Shown here: positions 46,588 to 54,583 of the stretch, piece by piece
Layout: every line of letters begins with the position of its first letter
Position numbering within the stretch: the stretch's first letter is position 1
Source: a virus
Strand: one strand, 5' to 3'
Length of the DNA stretch: 64,000 nucleotides
IMG/VR virus record: IMGVR_UViG_3300035181_001618
Location: 62,001-126,000 of that record
The notes under the pieces: generated by a model
What the model was told of the DNA's origin: nothing
Database searches by the model: none
Seen by the model: only the letters and a program-made list of their open reading frames with translations
Translations under genes and position numbers: made by a program

Positions 46588-47098
46588 GCTTCTTCCAGTA
46601 GCTGTGACGCTTGCTGCCTGGCGTCCACGGCAGCTTAACGTTAAAGTTGTATGCAACCCACGAAACAAAGGTGTTGCAGTTGTTGGCAAAGAGGTGAAAC
46701 CCCGTAGTTACCTTTGGGTAGTCATTGACTACGTCGAGCACGTCTAACAGCGCCGCGTCGCGTACGGTAGCCAGCAGCCTAGGCTTGTGGCCAAACCAGC
46801 GTTGGCCGGCATGCCTGTCAGAGGCGAGCACTACCTGCTCAAGAGGTGCGACTGGCCGCCGAATGTATGACCTAAATGAGACCTCTTGGTAGTCTAGCGT
46901 CTCAGCGCTGCTTACTTCAAAGACTGTATGCACGCCGTTTCGCACATAAGCCACATATGAATGCTGTCCACCCAGTCTTCCCTTCAAGCCAAACGTGCGC
47001 GCACGCATGAAGTGCAAGCCGTCAGGCAGCTCCAGCTCGATGTTCACAGCTTGGTCTTGCCAGCGGCCGAAGAGCGTGTCATGGAGAAGGGCTATCAT
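46568..47098 (-). CDS. DUF3750/LRAT-like thiol hydrolase or acyltransferase, 176 aa
   Basis: GGQHSYVAYVR gives His46 and FANNCNTFVSWVAYNF gives Cys141. The order His then NC resembles permuted NlpC/P60 (LRAT) enzymes, whose NCEHF Cys forms a thioester and transfers acyl groups. The middle HAGQRWFGHKPRLLATV and spacing recall DUF3750. Start MIALLHD (47098) overlaps the PhyH gene end. In this operon, with desaturases and an ACP elsewhere, an acyl-transfer or amide-hydrolysis role is plausible but unproven. Confidence 0.6.
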   Translation of the reverse strand: MIALLHDTLFGRWQDQAVNIELELPDGLHFMRARTFGLKGRLGGQHSYVAYVRNGVHTVFEVSSAETLDYQEVSFRSYIRRPVAPLEQVVLASDRHAGQRWFGHKPRLLATVRDAALLDVLDVVNDYPKVTTGFHLFANNCNTFVSWVAYNFNVKLPWTPGSKRHSYWKKHAIQQG

Positions 47099-47933
47099 GA
47101 GGAGACATCTTGTAGTAGTTGACGTGCTGCCTATCATAAGCCGCCTGCCAGCTTCCACGGTCGGTGTCCCAGTCACCCGTCGGTACAGGGTCATGGATGA
47201 AGTGCCCGTGACGGTCCTCACCCTGCACCCACAATGTCGACTCGGGTGCGAAGTTAGCAATCGGCTTAACATGGCCCGCGGCGAAGATCATACCGCACGC
47301 CAGGCGCGGCTCTGAGCTTGTGTTCGACGACGAGCCATGAACTATGTAAGGCGAATGCATCGTAATGTGGCCTGCTGGCACCTCCGCTGACATGAGGCGC
47401 CGCGGGCGCTTGCCAGTCTCAGGCTCAACAGCCGTCTGACCGCGCATCAGGAGGTTCGACTCGCTCCGCACGTCATGGTGCTCAAGCTGCTTCTTATCCT
47501 TGTGCGAGCGTAGCCGGTACCTGATCGCGCCGCTCTCGCAGGTCACGTCGTTGAACGCCAGCCAGACCGTGACCGCATCCTTCGGCGCGAAGTTCCAGTA
47601 GGTTGCGTCTTGGTGGTAGGACACGATCTTGCCGTCATTGGGCTCCTTGACCCAGAACAGGGTGTCCCAGCAGTGGAAGTCATCGCCCAGCACCGCCCCG
47701 ACATAGTGCCTAATCGCCGCTGACTTGACAATCTCAGCCATCCACGGGAAGAGCACCTGGCTCTTGCAGCGGTAGTCGGAGGCCATCAAATTGCGGTCAG
47801 AGATCTCAGCAAGCAGGTGCTGACGGTAGACCGCAACCTGCTCATCCGTGAAGACGCGCAGCGGCCAAACAGCTCCGATCTCGTCAAACTCTCGCTTAAC
47901 AGCTTCTGGGTTCAGGAGGTAGAGGTCGGTCAT
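47079..47933 (-). CDS. PhyH-family 2OG-Fe(II) oxygenase, 284 aa
   Basis: VSYHQDATYW provides His107 and Asp109. MHSPYIVHGSSSNTS provides distal His199, with Arg209 for 2-oxoglutarate. WLAFNDVTCESGAIRY is the phytanoyl-CoA dioxygenase pattern. The Asp is kept, so it should hydroxylate rather than halogenate. PhyH enzymes act on acyl-CoA, acyl-ACP or carrier-bound amino acids, which suits a pathway with desaturases. The ATG overlaps the desaturase stop (ATGA). Confidence 0.82.
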   Translation of the reverse strand: MTDLYLLNPEAVKREFDEIGAVWPLRVFTDEQVAVYRQHLLAEISDRNLMASDYRCKSQVLFPWMAEIVKSAAIRHYVGAVLGDDFHCWDTLFWVKEPNDGKIVSYHQDATYWNFAPKDAVTVWLAFNDVTCESGAIRYRLRSHKDKKQLEHHDVRSESNLLMRGQTAVEPETGKRPRRLMSAEVPAGHITMHSPYIVHGSSSNTSSEPRLACGMIFAAGHVKPIANFAPESTLWVQGEDRHGHFIHDPVPTGDWDTDRGSWQAAYDRQHVNYYKMSPHDSPSP

Positions 47934-48715
47934 TGTCGAATTGCTCGGATCCACAGCATTGATGGGTCAAACTCATACCACCGCTTCGTGCCGAAGTCAG
48001 GATTGCTGGCGTCGCCGTGATGGTTGTTGTGCAAGGCTTGCCCCCAAGTGATGAGGCTTAACAGCGGGCGGTTGACCGAGAAGTCCTTGGTCTGATAGTT
48101 ACGGTACGTGCCGATGCCGCCCGTGTGACCGAGCACATTGACAGCGGCCTCTTGGTGGATAGCCCAGACCTGAGCGAGCGTCAAAGCCAATAACGGGACC
48201 GGCGAAGCGATGAGCCAAAGCAGGGCGAAGAAGGCCCACGTGCCCCAGAGAACTGAGTGGTAGTAGGTCACCTGCCACTGCCATGTAGGCTCACGGAGGA
48301 AGTCAATGCCTGAACGCAACGAGACCTTGTTGACGATGTCCTTGTCAAAGGCATAGCCTTGGTACGCGGTCCACAGGCTATGAGCGTGCGGCGAGTGGAG
48401 GTCCTTCTCGGTGTCGGAGTAGCGGTGATGGACGCCCCGATGGAGCGCAACCCAGAACAGCGCATGGCCATGACAAGCAAGCAAGCCGAAGAACAGCATC
48501 GCCTGCTCCCACGCCTTGCTGGTCTTGAACGACCGATGTGAGAAGAAGCGGTGCAAGCCGACAGCTACACCCAAGCCGCTAATCAAGCAGTAGAAGCCGA
48601 ACGTCATAAGCAAAGTTGACGCTGGCAAGCCATAGCGCCACAGCAAGGCTACCGCAATCACGTGAGGCGGCAGCCAAACTTTCCAAAAGTGCGAGCTCGT
48701 AAGCATATCCCTCAT
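47930..48715 (-). CDS. Membrane fatty-acyl desaturase, 261 aa
   Basis: Three His boxes bind a di-iron centre: HRFFSH (55-60), HRGVHH (92-97) and HNNHH (229-233). Four membrane segments flank them (LLMTFGFYCLISGLGVAVGL, AFFALLWLIASPVPLLAL). This is the acyl-CoA/acyl-lipid desaturase family with GLHRFFSHRSF. It introduces a double bond into an acyl chain using O2 and an electron donor. A second, distinct copy lies at 49604; the PP-loop gene is between. Confidence 0.92.
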   Translation of the reverse strand: MRDMLTSSHFWKVWLPPHVIAVALLWRYGLPASTLLMTFGFYCLISGLGVAVGLHRFFSHRSFKTSKAWEQAMLFFGLLACHGHALFWVALHRGVHHRYSDTEKDLHSPHAHSLWTAYQGYAFDKDIVNKVSLRSGIDFLREPTWQWQVTYYHSVLWGTWAFFALLWLIASPVPLLALTLAQVWAIHQEAAVNVLGHTGGIGTYRNYQTKDFSVNRPLLSLITWGQALHNNHHGDASNPDFGTKRWYEFDPSMLWIRAIRQ

Positions 48716-49632
48716 TCTGCTACCTCTATGTTCTCTAGCTCCGCCCAGACCTCCTTGATCGGGCGAGAGAAGTCATCCATCCAGATTGTACCGTACCGCT
48801 CTTGACATAGCATTTTCCAACGCTGATTGATCGGCACGACTACGTCAAGCATGTTTTCAAAGCCAGTATACTTTTGCCGAGCTTCGAGCGTCGGGAACGC
48901 CCCTTGATAGTACTTGACCTTGAGCATCTCTGAGCTCCAGATCTGCGGCCGCCACATGTTAGCCACCAGGAGCTGCATGGTCGGCGTCCTGATGAAGGCA
49001 TTGGTCAGGTTTGTGTCGATCCACCCGTTCGGCTTCGAGTTAATGCCGTAATAGGTCAGGAACTTGGTCACTGAATAGTGGCGCTCGCTGTAGTACAGGT
49101 TCCACACGCGCTCGGGACCGCTGTCATCAGCGACCAGGCCTGGCTCGTCATAGCAATGGATGAACACGCGGTCAGGCGAGTTCAGGTCCAGCATCATCTT
49201 CAGCTGCCCGGTGTAAGCGAGCTCGGTGGTTTGACAGTTGGCCGCAATCTCGAACTGCTCGTCGCTGCCGTACCAGCTCTTGAGGTCGAAGAAGTGCTCA
49301 TACGGCGTGACGTCCCGACGAGCGCACCAACGCCTAGCCCAGTAGAGGTCATGATTGTTTGCGCCGTTATTCATGATCGTCGGCGTAAACTTGACTCCAG
49401 CGGTCCACAGGCTCTCACAGATCCACTCGCTGTCAAGGCCGCCGCTGAAGAGGACCATCAGCTCCTTGTCAGGATATGTAGCAGCGAGGTCCTTCGCTGC
49501 GGCCAAGGACTCTTGTCTCAACGACATCGGCGGGCGAGTCGGGCGCTCGAACCAGACCTGGTAGCACTGCTCATTGTTGGTGCGCGGAATGTCGGCTACG
49601 CCGTCATACCCTTTGTAGATGCGTGATGTCAT
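48712..49632 (-). CDS. Asparagine-synthase-like PP-loop ATPase, 306 aa
   Basis: ELMVLFSGGLDSEWICESLW contains SGGLDS at residues 63-68. KYTGFENMLDVVVPINQ near the end is shared with the PP-loop protein at 45604. No glutaminase domain. Each PP-loop gene is coupled to a different set of partners, so they may do successive ligations. Overlaps the desaturase genes on both sides (4 and 29 bases). Confidence 0.75.
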   Translation of the reverse strand: MTSRIYKGYDGVADIPRTNNEQCYQVWFERPTRPPMSLRQESLAAAKDLAATYPDKELMVLFSGGLDSEWICESLWTAGVKFTPTIMNNGANNHDLYWARRWCARRDVTPYEHFFDLKSWYGSDEQFEIAANCQTTELAYTGQLKMMLDLNSPDRVFIHCYDEPGLVADDSGPERVWNLYYSERHYSVTKFLTYYGINSKPNGWIDTNLTNAFIRTPTMQLLVANMWRPQIWSSEMLKVKYYQGAFPTLEARQKYTGFENMLDVVVPINQRWKMLCQERYGTIWMDDFSRPIKEVWAELENIEVAE

Positions 49633-50401
49633 GGCTGATATGCTTTATGAGATGGTAGCCTGGGTCACAAGCTTGAGGCGTGTCAACAGCAAAGTTAGCG
49701 GAGCCTGGAAAGGCGTGGTGGGTGTTGTGGAGGGTTTGCCCCCAAGTCAGCCACGCAAGCCACCGAATGTTCCGGCTATTGTCCTTGGTCAGGTGGTCAG
49801 CCTTGCCGAATCGCCTGTCATGACAGAAGCTGTTGATGATCGCCTCTTGATGGATACTTATCATCCCCGCGATAGCGGCTCCCGCTGCAATAGCACGAGT
49901 CGGTTCGAAACAGGCTAGGATGGCGAGCAAAGCCCACCAGCTCCACAGCAAGGTCGTGTACCGGCGATGTGCAAGTTTGCACCACTTGTCTTTGATTAGG
50001 TCGCTCGCAAGCGACATGGACACGTCAGTAGGCTTGATCGAGAAGATCCAGCCCATGTATGCGTGCCAGAACCCTTTTGTCGGCGTGTGGATGTCAGGTA
50101 GCTTGTCTGAGTTTGGGTGATGCAACCGATGTAAAGCGACCCAGAAGATGACAGAGCCTTGGCCCGCCAGCGAGCCGCCGATAAGCATGACATAGCGCCA
50201 GAACGCGTTCGTGGTAAACGCTCGATGCGTGAAGTATCGGTGAAACCCGACGCTCACGCCTAAGCCTGAGAACCACAGATTGAGGGCCAAGAAGGAAGCG
50301 AGAAGTCCCCAAGACATGCTATGAACGGCATAAAATAGACCGGCAAGGCCTACAGCGTGCGCGGGTAGGTGTATCCTAGTGACGTGCGGATTAGGCGACA
50401 T
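49604..50401 (-). CDS. Membrane fatty-acyl desaturase, 265 aa
   Basis: His boxes HRYFTH (54-59), HRLHH (91-95) and HNTHH (225-229), with extra His in IHQEAIINSFCHD. Four membrane segments. It is paralogous to the 47930 desaturase but differs in the second box and loop lengths, so the two may act on different positions or substrates. The gene overlaps the acetyltransferase-like gene at 50391 by 11 bases. Confidence 0.92.
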   Translation of the reverse strand: MSPNPHVTRIHLPAHAVGLAGLFYAVHSMSWGLLASFLALNLWFSGLGVSVGFHRYFTHRAFTTNAFWRYVMLIGGSLAGQGSVIFWVALHRLHHPNSDKLPDIHTPTKGFWHAYMGWIFSIKPTDVSMSLASDLIKDKWCKLAHRRYTTLLWSWWALLAILACFEPTRAIAAGAAIAGMISIHQEAIINSFCHDRRFGKADHLTKDNSRNIRWLAWLTWGQTLHNTHHAFPGSANFAVDTPQACDPGYHLIKHISHDITHLQRV

Positions 50402-50909
50402 AGGAACGGCGGATTAGCAGCGGGATGGCAAGCACAGTCTCATGCATGACATGCTCCCAGAGGATCGGGTCAGCTACCTTCTTGTACGGCTCGACCGCGC
50501 ATACGTCCTCGATGGTGTACTTGCGCAAGTCCTCCGTGCCGTCTCGCCAGAAGGACCGGTAGGCTCGTGCCCACTTCGCAGGGAAAGCGTAGTAGAACTT
50601 CGTGACGTTTAAAGATTCATAAAATTTCAAGCACTCCGACAAGCACTCTCTTAGCTCTTTGGGGTCACCGTCAGAGACCATCAAGTCGAGCACCCAGAAG
50701 TCAACGTGCGCGTAGGCGCAGATGAAGGCTGTCAACCGGTCACCGTCAAACTTGCCTACAGCGTAGTGCGGTGCATGCTGGTAACGGGCGTGCACGCTGA
50801 GCAGTGGAGCTGTCGTGATTGCGGTCACCGCAGCGCCGGCGTGAGTTGTCTTAGTGGCGCGCAGCTTACGCATGGCTCGCCAGTCAGAAGGTAGCAGCTG
50901 TCTAAGCAC
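50391..50909 (-). CDS. GNAT-like acyltransferase, 172 aa, GTG start
   Basis: GTG 50909 (MLRQLLPSDWRAMRKLRATK) overlaps the previous stop region. HYAVGKFDGDRLTAFICAYA, FWVLDLMVSDGDPKELRECL and FYESLNVTKFYYAFPAKWAR follow the strand-helix order of GNAT N-acyltransferases. A clear acetyl-CoA RxxGxG loop is not seen, so it may be a degenerate member or use an acyl-ACP. Part of the biosynthetic operon. Confidence 0.55.
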   Translation of the reverse strand: MLRQLLPSDWRAMRKLRATKTTHAGAAVTAITTAPLLSVHARYQHAPHYAVGKFDGDRLTAFICAYAHVDFWVLDLMVSDGDPKELRECLSECLKFYESLNVTKFYYAFPAKWARAYRSFWRDGTEDLRKYTIEDVCAVEPYKKVADPILWEHVMHETVLAIPLLIRRSYVA

Positions 50910-51336
50910 GTGTGTAGACCGCTCCGTTGAACCGAGGGGCGACACGAGAGAAGACCGTGCGGTAGACAGGGTGGTCAATCATCATGCCAGGGGTAACAGA
51001 CAGCACGTGAGTCCAACCCGCCGGCGGCTCAACGCCTTCCTTCAAGAAGATTTGCGTGGGCAGAGCGAGCTTGTCAGCGACCAGGTCAAGGTGCGCGATG
51101 CTGCCGAACCAGTGATGAATGTAGGCTCCGCCCTTCTCATGCATGATCGTATAGAGCGCCGCGGCTACAGTCATGTCAGTCCCTGTGTCGGTAACCTCAT
51201 AGATGCCGGTCGTGTCGGTCGGGGTCAGGAAGTACTGTGTCAGCTGAGTGTGCGTCGCGAGCAGTGGATCATGCTGCATCAGGTACCGTTGGATTCGGCG
51301 ATGGTCAAGACGAGTGAGGGTTTTGGCTTCGTACAT
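50902..51336 (-). CDS. Unknown protein of the biosynthetic operon, 144 aa
   Basis: MYEAKTLTRLDHRRIQRYLM, then TVAAALYTIMHEKGGAYIHH and PPAGWTHVLSVTPGMMIDHP. A small alpha/beta protein, possibly another diverged GNAT-type fold, but without recognisable motif. It starts shortly after the 51340 gene stop and overlaps the next gene by eight bases, so it is co-translated. Confidence 0.55.
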   Translation of the reverse strand: MYEAKTLTRLDHRRIQRYLMQHDPLLATHTQLTQYFLTPTDTTGIYEVTDTGTDMTVAAALYTIMHEKGGAYIHHWFGSIAHLDLVADKLALPTQIFLKEGVEPPAGWTHVLSVTPGMMIDHPVYRTVFSRVAPRFNGAVYTRA

Positions 51337-51339
51337 AGC

Positions 51340-52047
51340 TTAGAATGGGTGAATGACGGTCTTCATCTTGAGCATATTTAGCTCAACAAAGCTCCCCACG
51401 TATCGACTGTGGTTGAGGGCTACCAGCTGGAGCAAAGCTGTAATGAGCCAGGCTACCTGCAAGTTGTGAAACGCCAGCGGCAGGCTGTAGTTAGCCGTGT
51501 CAAGGTAGCTCTCGTTGAGACGAACGAATGTGCGTACGTTTAGTTTCGTCCAGGGAAAGCACATTGGGCCAAGCCAGAGCCTCATACGATTGCAGATGAC
51601 CGGCAGATACGTCTTGCCCGGCATGTCAGGGAGGTCAAGGTAAGAGTCAGCGAAGACCAACGTAAGCTTGGCGTCATCAGCCGGATACATCCCGTTCTCT
51701 TCGAGGCCGTCAGCTACCAGCTGACCGACGCTGTTCTTAGTCAGGTCGATGAAATTGTACGTGACGTGCTTGAGCTGTTCTTGCACGTCGGCCCAGGCGG
51801 CCCCGTGGAGCTCCCAGCCTGCCATGCTCGGATGTGGGTCAAAGGCAAGAAAGCCTCGAGCGTTGTACGCTTCGAGCAGCTCCATCTCGTCATCGTCGAG
51901 GTCAGTAACGTCAATGCCGACTACCAAGCGGTCGAGGAACTTTTGCCTGTCAAGCGGCTCAACATGCTTGACGTTTTCGCTTACGAGCAAAGCCTCGCCG
52001 ACACCTGTGCTTTTCAAGAGCCACTGAGGCTTCAATTTGATGATCAT
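51340..52047 (-). CDS. Possible E1-like/TOMM cyclodehydratase partner protein, 235 aa
   Basis: The N-terminal part KPQWLLKSTGVGEALLVSEN then FLDRLVVGIDVTDLDDDEME resembles leader-binding winged-helix domains of RiPP enzymes. The later LVFADSYLDLPDMPGKTYLP then ICNRMRLWLGPMCFP recalls the TOMM E1-like pattern (VVDDYL...WxGPLFxPG). The zinc Cys pairs and nucleotide loop of full E1 enzymes are missing. This is pattern memory, not a secure assignment. It is the first gene of the operon and starts after a terminator. Confidence 0.35.
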   Translation of the reverse strand: MIIKLKPQWLLKSTGVGEALLVSENVKHVEPLDRQKFLDRLVVGIDVTDLDDDEMELLEAYNARGFLAFDPHPSMAGWELHGAAWADVQEQLKHVTYNFIDLTKNSVGQLVADGLEENGMYPADDAKLTLVFADSYLDLPDMPGKTYLPVICNRMRLWLGPMCFPWTKLNVRTFVRLNESYLDTANYSLPLAFHNLQVAWLITALLQLVALNHSRYVGSFVELNMLKMKTVIHPF

Positions 52048-52066
52048 ATGCTATGTGATGAAAGAG

Positions 52067-52082
52067 GGGCCGAATTCGGCCC
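52067..52082 (-). terminator. Rho-independent terminator-like hairpin
   Basis: Minus strand GGGCCG AATT CGGCCC then CTCTTTC, just after the 52090 gene stop. It separates virion transcripts from the biosynthetic operon. Confidence 0.65.
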
Positions 52083-52089
52083 ATCTTGT

Positions 52090-53661
52090 TTACTCAAACG
52101 AGCCAGAACCGTTGACGTAACCGTCGATACCCTGGTTGTACATGGTAGAGGTGATAGTAGCCGTGGTCCATGCGTGATGATCATTGCCGTTAGTAACGGC
52201 AAAGTCGTGAGCGTTACCGCACATGTAGAAGTACATGGTGATAGTTCCTGCTGAATTCATCGTTGCCGTGATGATGTTAGCGCGACCTGAGTAGCTGATC
52301 GGATACAGGTGACCCGTTACGGATGCATCTGCATGTACCGGAATCGAGTTGTTGCCCGTGCCTGGATCGTAGTCATATGCAATGCCACCGTCAGTACCGA
52401 AATGCACGGTTCCGTTAGGAGCGAGCGTGACGGTGTCACCTGTGTAGAGGTTTTGGATATTGACAGTGTTAACACCCGATGCCAAGCTGATCCTAGCAGC
52501 TTCGCCGTAGAACGTGCTTTGGTAGTAGGCATTGATGTGGACCACGCCGCCCGGAACGCCAGACACGCTAACGCTCGCTGACCGTGGTTGCAGGAGCGAG
52601 AGCGCGTTAAGCGTCAGCGTGCCAGTTCCTGTTGTCGCGTACGTGAAGTCTACAACGCCAACGCCGCTCGAGTTCATCGAGACCGTAGTAGCTGTAATGC
52701 CTGACGGACCGCTCAAGCCAGAGCCAGGAGCCAGGTTGACGTTGACAGGCAAGCTCGTAGCGTTCGGCGTGCCCGTGAAGGTCAGGTGGAAGACCACGTT
52801 TGTGCCAAGCGTGGTCGAAGTCGGCGTAGCAGACATAGCCGTGAAGCCTGTCAACGTAGGTGCCGGGCTTGGAACTGGAGTTCCTGGCGACGGAGTCGGC
52901 GTTGGCGTGCCCTTGCCTGGTGGGCTTGGAGACGGGGTAGGCGTCGGTGTCGGCGTTGGGCTAGGCGCCGGAGCGTTGACTGTGATGTTGGCCGATTGGG
53001 TTGCGCCCACGGTCATGTTGGTGCCGCTATTGACAACGGCCTGCACGGTCTTGACGCCCGCTGCTGAGCTGCCAATTGTGTACGTGATGTGGCCGACACC
53101 GCTCGAGATGATCAGTGATTGCGAGACCGAACCACCAAACGTTCCGGTTAAGCCGCCCGTTGTGTTGTTGAGCGTGATGCCGGTCGTGACTGACTGGTCA
53201 ACCGCAGACGTGAAGGTCAGGGTCAGGGTCGAGCTAGAGCCGGTGGTAACGCTCGACGGCGCGAACGAAGCACCAGAGAAGATGATGGCCGGCGACGGGC
53301 CTGGAGTCGGGGTAGGCGTAGGCGATGGGCCCGGAGTCGGGGTAGGCGATGGCGACGGCGACGGACCGGCTGTCGGGTGAGGCCACACTACAACCCAGTT
53401 GCCGCTGATTGTGTAGAGCAGCATCTGATTGTCAGTGCTGTTGTACCAAAGCTGACCGGTGGTCGGGTGCGGCGGAGCGCTTGAGCTGGCAAAGTGCTCA
53501 AGCAGCCTGATCAGGTTCTCCTGCACGCGCTCACCCCAGTTCGGCGCTGCTTTGCCTGTCAAGGCTAAGGACGTGGATGAGGTATCAATGCTGCCTGCTG
53601 GCAGCGTAAACGGAGTCTTTAACGAGTCATTAGACCAGTTAAGCGTGTAGTTGAATGTCAT
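52090..53661 (-). CDS. Tail fibre/adhesin with Ig-like domains and Pro-rich linkers, 523 aa
   Basis: The N terminus GKAAPNWGERVQENLIRLLE then PTTGQLWYNSTDNQ resembles a domain of T4-type (especially cyanophage) fibre proteins. Two Ig-like beta domains (about 125-235 and 275-365) are separated by SPTPTPTPGP repeats. The C-terminal 150 residues are beta-rich with many His/Asn/Gly. It probably projects from the tail or capsid and binds the host surface. The SPTP linkers are possible targets of the neighbouring hydroxylase. Confidence 0.75.
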   Translation of the reverse strand: MTFNYTLNWSNDSLKTPFTLPAGSIDTSSTSLALTGKAAPNWGERVQENLIRLLEHFASSSAPPHPTTGQLWYNSTDNQMLLYTISGNWVVVWPHPTAGPSPSPSPTPTPGPSPTPTPTPGPSPAIIFSGASFAPSSVTTGSSSTLTLTFTSAVDQSVTTGITLNNTTGGLTGTFGGSVSQSLIISSGVGHITYTIGSSAAGVKTVQAVVNSGTNMTVGATQSANITVNAPAPSPTPTPTPTPSPSPPGKGTPTPTPSPGTPVPSPAPTLTGFTAMSATPTSTTLGTNVVFHLTFTGTPNATSLPVNVNLAPGSGLSGPSGITATTVSMNSSGVGVVDFTYATTGTGTLTLNALSLLQPRSASVSVSGVPGGVVHINAYYQSTFYGEAARISLASGVNTVNIQNLYTGDTVTLAPNGTVHFGTDGGIAYDYDPGTGNNSIPVHADASVTGHLYPISYSGRANIITATMNSAGTITMYFYMCGNAHDFAVTNGNDHHAWTTATITSTMYNQGIDGYVNGSGSFE

Positions 53662-53723
53662 GTTGTCTCCGATGCCGGCTCATCGAGCGCCCACAACATT
53701 CCGGTCTTGCCGTTGCGAACGGC

Positions 53724-54362
53724 TTATTTAACGCTGAACCAACCGACTACGGAGTAGCGCTTACCCTTAGTCAAGGGCGTGACCTCATGCAGGAAGCGGA
53801 TGTCGGATGGGAAGAGGACCATGCCTCCCGTAGCAGGGTGCAGCTTGACAATCGAGCCATCGCTGTGATGCACCGAATGCAGCACTAGGTCGCCGCCTTC
53901 ATAGTCCTCATTGAGGTACATGATGCAGGTCAGCTGCCGATGCGGCGAGGTGTACCTGAAGACGCCTTTTGCGTCGTAGTATGCGTTGTCTGTATGAGCG
54001 AGAAAGTGCCCTTTGTCAACGTCAGCGTATGACAAGAACTGAAGAGGCTCTGAGAGGAACGCCGGCTTACCAAGCAGCGCGGTCGTGTGATGGGTGACAG
54101 CCGCTGTCATGCGCTGAGCGACCTGGGCATAAAGCTCAGGCTCAAGCTGCATGGCTTTTGAGGACCGATGGTAGGTGTCAACCACCTGCTTGTGAAGCGT
54201 CACTTCACTGTCATACACGCCCGAAGCTTGAGGGTTGCTCAAGCTTGCAATCACGCGCTGGCAAAACTCGCCGTCGAGGGTGACGGCGGTAATCACAGGT
54301 GGGTGGAACTGTGGCACGAAGTTCGCGCCGTACGGCTCTAACGAGCGGTAGTCGACGTACAT
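53724..54362 (-). CDS. Prolyl-4-hydroxylase-like 2OG-Fe(II) oxygenase, 212 aa
   Basis: FLAHTDNAYY gives His123 and Asp125; RFLHEVTPLTKGKRYSVVGW gives His192 and Arg202 (or Lys201), the PKHD/P4H set. YEGGDLVLHS is the core strand. It hydroxylates proline or another side chain in proteins. It lies between a Pro-rich fibre gene and, 2.4 kb away, the collagen-like GPT fibre gene. The start shares ATG with the previous stop (TAATG-like). Confidence 0.85.
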   Translation of the reverse strand: MYVDYRSLEPYGANFVPQFHPPVITAVTLDGEFCQRVIASLSNPQASGVYDSEVTLHKQVVDTYHRSSKAMQLEPELYAQVAQRMTAAVTHHTTALLGKPAFLSEPLQFLSYADVDKGHFLAHTDNAYYDAKGVFRYTSPHRQLTCIMYLNEDYEGGDLVLHSVHHSDGSIVKLHPATGGMVLFPSDIRFLHEVTPLTKGKRYSVVGWFSVK

Positions 54363-54583
54363 TAGCGACGCGTTGCTGTGGTCAGTGACCTGATCTCGCC
54401 GTTGAGAGCTTTTGGTTCGATCAGCGCGTTGCCTAAGTCATACTCTTCAAGAATCATAGCAGGCACAACCTCAAAGACAAATGTGCCCCGATTGCCATTG
54501 CGCACGATGTTCTGCAGCTTGTAGCCCTTAACCTTCAGGTAAGCGGCGAGAATGATGTCTACTGTAGAGAAATTATTTTGCAT
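54362..54583 (-). CDS. DUF5659-like small phage protein, 73 aa
   Basis: FSTVDIILAAYLKVKGYKLQ then NRGTFVFEVVPAMILEEYDL and EPKALNGEIRSL follow the pattern of DUF5659-type small proteins (helix, FVFE strand, Y..G...V.P..F/L). Function unknown. The start overlaps the homing endonuclease stop and its stop overlaps the hydroxylase start. Confidence 0.6.
   Translation of the reverse strand: MQNNFSTVDIILAAYLKVKGYKLQNIVRNGNRGTFVFEVVPAMILEEYDLGNALIEPKALNGEIRSLTTATRR

Noticed and set aside
52532-53380. Long plus-strand open frame opposite the Pro/Thr-rich fibre gene
   Set aside because: Its PVGVGVG-type composition is the antisense of the SPTPTP linkers and Ig domains of the 52090 gene, and it lacks its own ribosome site.
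53700-53730. GCCGTT...AACGGC hairpin after the hydroxylase gene as terminator
   Set aside because: No T run follows on the minus strand, where the genes lie; it is too weak to call.
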